Source: Ochromonadaceae sp. CCMP2298 (lineage: Eukaryota > Sar > Synurophyceae > Ochromonadales > Ochromonadaceae). Taken from it: a stretch of 16,815 nucleotides of DNA. The stretch is from the NCBI GenBank assembly GCA_026770595.1, contig MU634048.1:1-16815 (forward strand), written 5' to 3'. This document shows positions 8,401-16,610 of this stretch, piece after piece (positions within the stretch are counted from its first letter, which is position 1; each line of letters starts with the position of its first letter). The notes below the pieces were generated by a model. The model saw only the letters and a program-made list of their open reading frames with translations, was not told the origin of the DNA and did no database searches. A program made the position numbers and the translations under genes.

Positions 8401-10236
8401 TATATGTATCTGGTCAAGCTGCGCTCCCAAAAGACCTCCAAGTCAGTCTCAGCTGTGGCGCAGGAGCAGCTAATGGCGTTCAGGAAGTTCAAGGCTGTTT
8501 TGAAGACGTTCCTGACGAAGGAGGAGGTGGAGCCGTTTATGCATCCCGTAGACCACGTAGCTCTAGGCATCCCCACCTACCCCCTGGTGGTGCGGAGGCC
8601 CATGGATCTGACGCAGGTGAGGGAGCGGCTGAGTCAGGGGGGGTTCAGTTCGGCCCTCTGTTTGGCCAACGAGGTACGTCTGGTCTTCCGTAACGCCATG
8701 CAGTTCAACCCCAAGGCACACAACGTGCACCGAAAAGCAGACGCCTTGTTGAGAAAATTCGAGGCAGCATTGCTTGTGGCTGTGAACGAGCTGCAGGACA
8801 CAAGGGCAGGGGCGCCCGTGGGGGCTGGGGGCGGCGTAGAGGCGGGGCTGAAAACGGCACCCGCTAGGCCCTCGGCCACGGCGGACAGTCTGGACGAGCA
8901 GCTGCAGCAGTTCTCTCTGAGCCGGCACAAGACCAGTGCGCCAGAGGAGAGTGAGGGGGGGCTCAATGTGAAAGTGGGCGAGCGTGTGGGTGTGGCGGAC
9001 TCCGTGTCCTTTTTGGTGGACATGCAGCTCTCACCCAGGTCCACGAGGGCCACAGTCTCGCGCAGCTCCTCTTCTCTGCACGAGCTGGACAGCGCCCTGG
9101 TGCCACCGCCCGGCCACCTGCCCGAGGGCACGCCTTCGCTCGACCCGCAGGACGAAACCTCCGTGTCTGTGTCCACCGCTGCATTGAACGCTTCAGACCT
9201 GCGCAAGCGCCGCATGCAGCGTGTGGTCAGTGAGGACTTCTCCACCGAGATGCATAGCGTCATCAAGCGCCGACGGGAGTCAAGGGAGACAGGCAGAGAC
9301 ACGCCGCCCCTGCTCGCGCCCCATAGTGCGTCCACGGACGAGAACTTCAAGACGCCCGCAGCGGAGGATCTACTCAAAGCTGCGCGTTTGCGCACCCCCG
9401 CTGCAGAATTGATCGATGCATTGGTTGACGCCAGGGGGGTGAACGCAGCAGCGGCTGGGCAGCTGAAGCGCTTCGATACACCCGCCATGGGGCCTCAGGA
9501 TGCGCTAGCGCTGGTGGCGGAGCTGAGCAAGCGCATGCAACGACAATACGACGACCTGTTCGTGATCAAGCTGGCGCCCGTGACTATGGGAGAGGCAGAG
9601 AGCACGCCCACGGCCCCACCCCCCGTGCCCTGCGCCCCCTGCGCCACGGCCAAGTCCCAGCGCGGGCGGGTGACGGCGTTTTCGCGAAAGACGCCCTCGT
9701 TCCAATTGCAGGGGGGGCTGCGCGGACCCACTGCTCGCTGTAGGGCCCTGCTGTCTGCCCTCACGCCCGACACGTCCGACCCCGACCCCACTATTGCCTC
9801 GCCCCTGACAGACTCACGCCACACCTTTCTGGAGATGTGCCAGTTCCGCCACTACCAGTTCGACTCGCTCAGGCGCGCCAAGCACTCCTCTCTGATGCTG
9901 CTCTACCACCTGCAGCACCCGCACAGCTCCTCCACGCGGCCCCTGTGCTGCGCCTGCAGGCGGCCCATGCGCGCGCTGAGGTGGCACTGCGACGAATGTC
10001 CCGATTTCGACCTGTGCGACGAATGCTACCCTGGCAACAACAACACCAGCAACTGCACCAGTGCCTGCAGCAGTACCTGTACTGGCACCTGCGCAAAACG
10101 GACTGCGGGGGAATCGACGGAATCTAAGGAATCTGCAGGGGCTTCAGGAGCTGCGGAGGCTGCGGGAATGGAGACTGCAAAGACCGTGTCGTTCCACCCC
10201 CACCAACTCACCCCCTACCGAGTGTCTTTCCATTGA
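5401..10236 (+). CDS. CBP/p300/HAC-family histone acetyltransferase with two bromodomains
   Basis: Exons 5401-6078, 6206-7823 and 7955-10236 join in frame to 1525 residues. Domains: bromodomain 1 (about 118-213, acetyl-lysine Asn N195), CBP-type RING (about 227-295, CGEKCLKFEPPALNCQQC), PHD (about 415-450, ECDSCGNWYHQVC), and HAT (about 650-1425). Two Glu/Lys/Gly-rich 12-bp repeats fall between RING and PHD, and a His/Ser-rich stretch falls between PHD and HAT. The p300 catalytic residues D1399, R1410, W1436 and Y1467 correspond to D757, R768, W794 and Y825 with identical spacing. Bromodomain 2 (about 938-1040, N1017) is inserted between the two HAT halves (GDYW at 908-911; LSKRMQ from 1289). 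The C-terminal HAT segment QFDSLRRAKHSSLMLLYHL and the ZZ finger (C1430, C1433, C1444, C1447, C1453, C1456, H1513, H1515) are plant-HAC-like. KIX, TAZ1 and TAZ2 are absent. It should acetylate histones in the nucleus as a coactivator. Confidence 0.94.
6079..6205 (+). other. Acetyltransferase intron 1 (phase 0)
   Basis: A 127-bp GT-AG intron: donor GAC|GTAAGT, acceptor GCCAG|CGAGAG, with a C-rich tract before the acceptor and a branch-point-like CTCTAAC at 6149-6155. Removing it joins the end of bromodomain 1 to the CBP-type RING in the expected order and frame. A TGA at 6094-6096 would otherwise stop translation. Confidence 0.93.
6459..6546 (+). repeat. Two 12-bp coding repeats between RING and PHD
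   Basis: GTAAGGAGGAGG occurs twice in tandem at 6459-6482 (encoding GKEE), and GGAGGGTGTCCA occurs three times at 6511-6546 (encoding EGVQ). Both are four-codon units in the disordered linker of the acetyltransferase and keep the frame. Confidence 0.85.
7824..7954 (+). other. Acetyltransferase intron 2 (phase 1) with CTATAC microrepeats
   Basis: A 131-bp intron: donor ATCG|GTAAGT, acceptor CATATAG|GCGCGC. Splicing makes FRPI-G-ARTMVYQEI, which lines up with p300 across the acetyl-CoA site, so the junction is firm. Most of the intron (about 7852-7930) is an imperfect array of CTATAC/CTATGC-type hexamers. The acceptor is not preceded by a long pyrimidine tract. Confidence 0.94.
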
Positions 10237-11058
10237 GCAGGTATAGAGCATCCTGCAATCGGTGCAATCGACTATTGAGGGAATCAAGTTACATGGGGGA
10301 ATCGGGGGAATCGGGGAATCAAAAACGAGGAACCAGTTTAGGAGAATGGGGGCTGAGAATCTTGGGAAATCCAGGGACCGGGGCAGGAGAGCCAATATAT
10401 GCGAAAACCACAAATAGTAGACAGTATGCATGGGCGAGGTTTGCACCGCCATAATCACCGTGAGGGCTGATTCACGGATGGAAGGGATGGAAGGGATTCA
10501 CGAGCTGTCGACGAGTCCCTAGGGACCTGGTTTCTGGGGACCTGGCGACCTCATACCGGGACATAAGCACTGCCCAGGCCTAATGGCCTAGGGCGTAAGG
10601 GTAAGCAGGGGGTACTCGGTGTACCGTTGTACATATGTACGGACTTTGGTCGCACTTTATAAACTGGCCCGTGGCCATTAGCACTACGATATAGTCGAGG
10701 CACCAGCAATTTGCCGCGCTTATCGTTCATTCGATCATTAATTCAGACCGTCGCCAGGTCATGTAGTGCTAGGTACTCATGCAATCACGCGAGTCGCCCA
10801 CTCGAGTTGATCATTAATACAACAAAAACGAAACAAACCTCTTCTTTTTATGTGTACAAAAATTAAGTGTTTCGAATTTCAAAAATGGGAAATATGTACG
10901 TAAAACGAATCAAACCGTCTCTCCTACAGACCAAGGAGCAAGTCTGCCTGTAACTCGTCAGCTCAAGGGCGCGTGTCAGAGGGGACAGGGAGAGCAAAGT
11001 GGCTGGGTACTGGGTGCTAACGTGCTAACCCGCATCCACACCCACCTCACACAACCTT
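10237..11058. other. Convergent 3' intergenic region rich in short palindromes
   Basis: An 822-bp spacer between the stops of the acetyltransferase and the coiled-coil gene. I find no TAZ2-like Cys/His pattern or other exon here. Between 10515 and 10640 there are several short dyads: GTCCCTAGGGAC (10515-10526), a GCCCAGGCC/GGCCTaGGGC hairpin with one bulged A (10572-10594), and GTACATATGTAC (10629-10640). GATCATTAAT occurs at 10733-10742 and again at 10809-10818. The region from about 10810 to 10910 is AT-rich. It probably contains both 3' UTRs; a small structured RNA is possible but unsupported. Confidence 0.5.
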
Positions 11059-14000
11059 CTACCTTTTGCGCGACGCCTCCTCGGCCGCCAGCAGCTCCGC
11101 CACTATGCGCAGCTCCGCTTCCACAAGCCTGTCGCAGCTAGTGCGTATGACCTCGTCCACCACGCTCTGCGCATCTATGGGTGGGGATTCGGCTGCTGCT
11201 CCTTCTGCTACTGCTATTACTGCTAATACTGCTGCTGCTTCTGCTACCGCGGCGGCTGCTAATGCTTTTGCTTCTTCTGCTGCCGCTTCTGCTGCCGCTT
11301 CTGCTGCCGCTTCTGCTGCCGCTTCTGCTGCCGCTTCTGCTGCCGCCGTTGCCGCTGCTTTTCCTTCTTCTCCTGCTGCTGCTGCTTCTACTGCTGCTGC
11401 TTCTGCTTCTGCTGTCGCTGCTGCTGCTGCGGCGACTGCTTCTGCTGTTGCTTCTTCTGCCGCTGCTGCTGCTGCTACTACCTCTTGTGTCTTTGATTCA
11501 TCAGCCTCTATCCCCGCATCCACCTCAGCCTCAGCCTCAGCCTCTGCCCCCCCTTGCGCCTCTCTGGTCTTCGGCGACTTCAGACTCACAGCGGCCGCAG
11601 CAGCCTCCTCCCTCCGGGCCTGGATGGTCTGGATGGGGTGCGAAACTCCCACCGATGCGCTTGGCGGGAACTCAGAGGCGCCCGCTGCCGAGACCGCTGC
11701 CAGACTGGGGCCCAACAGAGACGACTCCTCGGACGCGTCGTCGCTCAGCAGTTGGAACAAATCGTCCAGCGCCAGTGATACGTACAGCTTGTCATCGTTG
11801 GATAAATACAGCTGGCCCTGGTCGATGACCTTGTCTCCGGTAGGTTTGTGCTTGAGGAAGCACTGAGTGAGCACGTTGTGTGTGGCCTGCTTCTGCCTGC
11901 GGGATAGCCGCAAAGCGTAGTACTCGTCCTCCGTGAGGGGCCCGGCCACGTGCACCCAGTGCTCATCGTGCAACACGAAGTAGAATATGGACTTGTTAGG
12001 CCCCATATACCAACCCGTAGCCCCCTGCACTGTACCGTCCAGAGCGAACAAAACGCCGTTAGCGTTCGCCTCTTGCGCAGACTTGATGCGTGACGCGTGT
12101 CCCCGGCCCAGGAACCCCCTCGCTCTGGAGGTAAGCTTAGTAAACGTCAGGTCCATCTCGCCCCCCTGCAGGCCTGCAACCTTCTGTGACAGTGCGGAGG
12201 CCACCTGCGAGCGCTCAGAGAACATGCGGCGCTCAGCGTCCAGAGCCGCAGTCATGGCCCTGCACTCCTCCAGAGCTGCTGCCAACTGCACCCCCTGCGC
12301 TTGCGCTTGCCCGACCATGGGCCCCCAGTCCGCAGAGGCGGCCGATAAAGAGTCCCCCTCTACATCCATTGCGCGCAGGTTGCTCAGCTCCATGTGCAGC
12401 AGGCGCTGAGCGTTGTCCATGGAAGCCACGCTGTCCACCAGCCTCTCCATCTGCATGCGCGCTGCCACCAGACCCAGCCTATGCACATGCACCAGCTCAG
12501 GTATCCCCCCAGGGCCCTCCTGCGCCCGCTCCAGGGCCAGTGCCTCCTTGGCGGCCGCGAAGTCGCGCAGGGGCAGGGGCCCGCAGAGCATCAGGGGGGG
12601 CCGCATCCCAATCTCTATCCCCCTGCCCATCTCCGTCTCCAAGCCCGTCTCCGACCCCTTTTTCGACCCCGCCTCTGTATCTGCCCCCATGACGAAGTAG
12701 AACAGCTGCTGGCGCACATCGTACCAACCAGTCTCGCCTGGGTAGGGCAGGGCAAAGCAGGGGGGTGTATGCGGGAGAGAGAGGGTAAGATGGATATAGA
12801 GGATAGTGGGTAGACCATAAACCATAGATAATATACCATAGATTATACAATATACATATAGGTGGACATACCTTGCTTCGTTCCGTTGCAAGCGACGAGA
12901 ACAGAGTCGCTCCAGTCCTGTCCCTGTCCCGTCCCAGCCTCAGCCCCCCCCTCCTCACCCTGCGCACCATCCAACTGTATGTGCTCACCCATTAAAGTCG
13001 CCGAATCCGCCTCCAGATCCACCCCCTGCCCTGTAGCGGCAGAATCAAGAGAGGAAGAATCCACAGCGGGAACAGTGGCACAAACAGCGGCATTGTTAGC
13101 GGCGTTGGCGTCCTCTACAGCAACCTGCAGTTCAGAGCACCGCTGCTCAGCCTGCGCCAGCCGCCCCCGCAGCGCCCCCAGCTCCTTTTGCTGCGCTACT
13201 GCTGCCTCCACTGTCTCCGCCTTCATGGCTGCAGTGCTTTGCGAGTACAGCCACCTAATAGTCTTCGAATCGAACGGAATGGTGTCGAAGTCGTCCTCGT
13301 GGAAGGTCCCGTCTTCCCCCTTGAACAGCACCTGTACCCTGCCGTCTGGGTACACCTCCCCCACCCGCCCCACAAACGCGTCCCCACTCTGCGCATCCAC
13401 CTCTGTGCTCTGCACCTCCACGGCCCAGCCCACTGCCTCTGCGAGGGATTCCGGCCTCCTCTGGGCAGTGGCGGACACTGCACGCAGCTTGTGCGTGTGT
13501 ACCTTTGTCTGCTGTGTCACCTCCACCTCGACCCTGACCCCCTCTGCAACTGTAGCATCTGCGTCCCCAGCCCTAGCCCCAGCCCCAGCATCGGCACTCG
13601 CGGCACCCAGCACCGCCCGCAGTGCCTCTACTTCCCTCTGCTGCTCCCTGCTCTCCACCAGGCGCACCTCTACCTCCGCCCGCTGCTGCTCCTGCTGCTG
13701 CTTCTGGGCCTCAGCCCCCTCCCGCAGTGCGGCCTCTGCTCGCTCCTCGTACGCGCAACGCTGTGCGGCGGCCGCCACGAGCACGTCTCTGATATTAGTA
13801 CGTGCCATGAGGCGCTCAATGTCCCCCTGCTGCGTGGCTTCCCTCAGCTGGGCCACCAAGAGGACAGAGGTGGCCTGGGCTGCCTCCACCTCCGTGCGCA
13901 GGCTCTCCGCCTCCAGTCTGCACGCATATGCCGAAGCATCCAATTCTGATAGTACTGGTGCCGATGCTGGTGCTGATGCTGATGCTAGTGCTTGCGCCGC

Positions 14001-16045
14001 GGCGACCTCCTCTCTCAGGACCTGGAGCTGACTCTCATGCAGCTCACTCTCAGCCTCCTGCCCCGGAGACTTCAAAGCAGCCCCAGCCGCCAGCGCGGCC
14101 GCCAGCTCACCCCGCAGCTGCTCGCTCTGCTCGAGCGCTTTAGTCTTCTGCGCCTCCTCCCTCACCCCCGCACCCTCCAGCTCCCCCTCGAGTCGCTCTA
14201 TCTCCCCAGCATGCAATGCCACCAAGGCCTGTGAGGACTCCAGCTCCAACCGTACCTCCCGTACCTCCCGTACCTCCCGCTCCCACTCCGCCTGTTCCAC
14301 CGTGCGCGTCTGCGTCTGCATCTGCGTCTGTGCCTGCTCCTGTTCCCCCGCCAGCACCAGCTCCAGGGCGCAAACCTTCCCCCGCAGCACCTCCCGCTCC
14401 ACTTCCCCCTCCACCACCCGCCTCTTCGACACCCCCAGCGCCTCCCGCACCTGCGCGATGACTCCGTCTCTCTCTGCCTGCCTTGTGGCCGCCCCGAGCT
14501 GTTTAGTGGCTGCTGCAAGCTGTGCTGTAAGCTCAGCAGTGGCTAAGCGGTGGGCTGTGCGCTCTGCCTCTGCGTCCGCGGACAGCTCTCGCAGCGTGGC
14601 CTGCAACGTCAGCATGTCCGACATGGACACCATAGGCACTGTGGGCACAGTGGGCTGTAACAGCCCACTGGGTAGGGCTTTTTGCATTGCCACTGCTGCC
14701 GCCATCAGCCCCCGCATAGTGGCTGCGAGGTCTTTCTGCGCAGCTGCAATGTCCGACCGCACACAGCCCCGCAATGCCTGCAGCTCTGTGCGCGCGCTCT
14801 TCACAGGGTTCGCGGCGAGATAAAGCGCCGTGGATGTGGTTTTGTGCATGGCTGCGATCTGCCGCTTGAGCGAGAGGTCGGTGCCGCCGTCTCTGCAGTC
14901 GCGAGCTATTTTCATGATTCCCCGCCACTCCTCTAGGTCAAATATGCTGCAGGGCACGGTGGTGGCTTCCTTGTTGATGTACTCCTCTAGCTCGGGCACC
15001 TTGGCGGCCGAGAGGGAGACGAACGTGAGTGTGGAGAGGGCTGCGTAGATCTTTGATGCTCTCTGTCCGTGCACGCGTAGGTACAGGTTCTCGCTGTGCG
15101 GCTTCAGCAACTCGTTAGTGCGGTAGCGCGCGATGTCGTAGCACTCCCTGAGCACCTTCAGCTTCTCACCAGTGCCGTCCCCAGCCGAGGCCAGCTCCTC
15201 TCTGAGCTTCTTTATCTTGCTCTTCTTGGGCTTCAAAATGCTGGCACCGAGCTGGCCGTTACGCTCTGGCCCCTGCCCGTGCCCCTGCTCCTGCTCCGGC
15301 GTGTCAGTCACCATCGCGCGGGCGCTGAACTCTCCCCCCGCCACCACTCTGCCGTCCCTGCCCAACGGGACTGTAAAGGAGTGCTGCCCTGGGGGCCCTG
15401 GGGGCGCGGCATGCTTTAGGGGGACGTGGCCCTGGCACAGCTGGAACCTCTTTCCACTTATCCCAGTCAGCACAAAGACATACACCTCCAGCTGTTGGCC
15501 AGAGAAAAGCACAGAAAGAGCAAGTAAGCAAGAGCAAGAGAGCAGAGCAAAGAGGACAGAGCGATGAGTGCAGGGAAGAGGAATCGGGAGGGAGGGGGGT
15601 GAGTAATAGGTGAGGTGTAGAATAACCAGTTGGCGAAGACAAGGGGTAGAGGCGAGTGGCAATGTACACTTGTGGACTTACGTCCATACCAGCTTCGTAG
15701 CTGTCGTGGGTCACGTCCACCTCCCACACTGCGTCGAAAGCAACCGCGCTGTTTCCGTGTATACTGTGTTGTGTTGTGGGGGAGTGAGGTGAGGGGTATG
15801 GTCGATACGGCGCGGAAGCACATTGTGCAGTATACTGTGCAGCGCATACTGTGCAGTGCATACTGTGTGCAGTGCATACTTGCGCACAATGAGGGGCAAC
15901 TACAGTCTACAATCTACAGTAAGCAGGGAGCTTACACTTCGGTTGTGAGTAGCGTGGTGCCCAGGGTGACCTCCACCTGCAGGCCCTGCTTCCCCTGGCC
16001 CACAGGCACGTCCTTTATGGCTACGTTATCGAATACGATCTTCAT
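11059..16045 (-). CDS. C2-like, coiled-coil, Tudor-like protein with duplicated GWY/FYFV module
   Basis: Not matched to a named family. Minus-strand exons 16045-15936, 15748-15682, 15491-12872 and 12737-11059 join in frame to 1491 residues. The start ATG has an in-frame TAG three codons upstream. Residues 1-125 look like a C2-type beta-sandwich (LQVEVTLG, AVWEVDVTHD, LEVYVFVLTG, SFTVPLGRDGRVVAGGEFSA). A basic KPKKSKIKK precedes long Glu/Ala/Gln/Arg-rich coiled coil (about 190-740). Residues 748-807 resemble a Tudor-type barrel (FVGRVGEVYPDGRVQVLFKG...FHEDDFDTI). A repeated module follows: NGTKQGETGWY...LFYFV (928-948) and DGTVQGATGWY...IFYFV (1166-1186), with coiled coil between them. The tail is extremely Ala/Glu-rich helix, ending SRKR. 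The architecture suggests a structural scaffold, possibly centrosomal or flagellar, which is inference. There are no transmembrane segments or signal peptide. Confidence 0.8.
11279..11338. repeat. 12-bp tandem repeat encoding (AEAA)n
   Basis: Five perfect copies of GCTGCCGCTTCT on the plus strand, flanked by degenerate copies, encode repeating Ala-Glu-Ala-Ala on the minus strand near the C-terminus of the coiled-coil protein. The wider stretch, about 11190-11480, is almost entirely Ala/Glu codons. Confidence 0.9.
12738..12871 (-). other. Coiled-coil gene intron 3 (phase 1)
   Basis: A 134-bp intron read on the minus strand: donor AAGCAAG|GTATGT, acceptor CTACCCAG|GCGAGA. It interrupts the first copy of the GWY/FYFV module. 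Splicing restores GTKQG-ETGWY, matching the second copy GTVQG-ATGWY, which is strong internal support for the junction. Confidence 0.92.
15492..15681 (-). other. Coiled-coil gene intron 2 (phase 0)
   Basis: A 190-bp intron on the minus strand: donor ATGGAC|GTAAGT, acceptor GGCCAACAG|CTGGAG, with a long pyrimidine-rich tract and a branch-like ATTACTCAC. It joins AGMD to LEVYVFVLTG within the C2-like domain. The hydrophobic translation of this stretch is intron read-through, not a signal peptide. Confidence 0.85.
15749..15935 (-). other. Coiled-coil gene intron 1 (phase 2) with 14-bp tandem repeats
   Basis: A 187-bp intron on the minus strand: donor GAAGT|GTAAGC, acceptor GGAAACAG|CGCGGT. It carries four near-copies of TGTGCAGTGCATAC at 15824-15835 (shortened), 15836-15849, 15850-15863 and 15864-15879 (two bases longer). 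The acceptor is chosen because it keeps frame and continues the beta-strand pattern; CGACGCAG about 18 bp further in does not suit the phase. Confidence 0.75.
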
Positions 16046-16610
16046 CTGCGTCTAGGCCTCGGCGCTTTTCGGAGGCGCGATCCAGAAGACCAGTCTTGCA
16101 CAGACCCCAGCTCGGCTGCTTACTTGGATGCAGAGGCACTCTCTCTACAGTAGCCAAAGCAGGGCGCGATAGGTCTCCCCCAGCAGATACAGTGGCGATG
16201 GACAACTCCAGAGACCAGCAATGCTCTCACTTTGAACACAAATATTGACACTGCTTGCCATCCACCCCCTGAACGCATCCACCATCCCATTCCCAGAGGA
16301 GGTCTCTCCGAAATGAAATCGTGAAGACGTTTCACAGTTCAACTGTTCAAAGGAAGGGGAAAGGAAGGAGGACCTTACACTGTTACAGTGTGAGACCCTT
16401 TTTGCTGTAAATTTGCCGGTTGCGCCAAACGGTGACAGGTTGCGCCACCAAACCCAGATCGATCAGACAAGGATGGAATTGGATCGATCAGACGAAGGAA
16501 GGCACAAGCACAGGTGATTTCTCTTGCTCTGTCTTACCTGGTGAGTTCTGCCAGTGTAGAATATACCAAGCACGCCTAGATTGCCCTCTATATTCACCTG
16601 CAAACAATCC
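16046..16610. promoter_or_regulatory. 5' flank of the coiled-coil gene
   Basis: No coding gene is supported. As the minus-strand gene starts at 16045, this should hold its promoter and 5' UTR. A CAG directly before the ATG and a CCAA|GTAAGC at 16123 on the minus strand could bound a 78-bp 5'-UTR intron (16046-16123), which is speculative. There is a 6-bp inverted repeat ACACTG-TTA-CAGTGT at 16377-16391, and two direct repeats: GGTTGCGCCA at 16418-16427 and 16438-16447, and GATCGATCAGAC at 16457-16468 and 16482-16493. Confidence 0.45.

Noticed and set aside
10237-11058. Possible TAZ2 exon after the ZZ finger
   Set aside because: I saw no repeated H-x4-C-x-C type pattern on the plus strand in any frame; left as a test in the findings.
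11066-11866. Ala/Ser-rich and Leu-rich plus-strand frames
   Set aside because: They mirror the (AEAA)n repeat and coiled coil of the minus-strand gene; poly-Leu here is not a membrane protein.
12738-12891. Start Met and hydrophobic stretch before GETGWY
   Set aside because: This is intron 3 translated; splicing recreates a module matching copy 2.
15492-15662. Hydrophobic N-terminus (signal-peptide-like) on the large minus-strand frame
   Set aside because: It is read-through of intron 2; consensus splice sites and frame give a continuous C2-like domain without it.
16120-16342. Short minus-strand frames upstream of the coiled-coil gene
   Set aside because: No homology or signal is visible, and neither continues in frame into the ATG at 16045 by any plausible splice.
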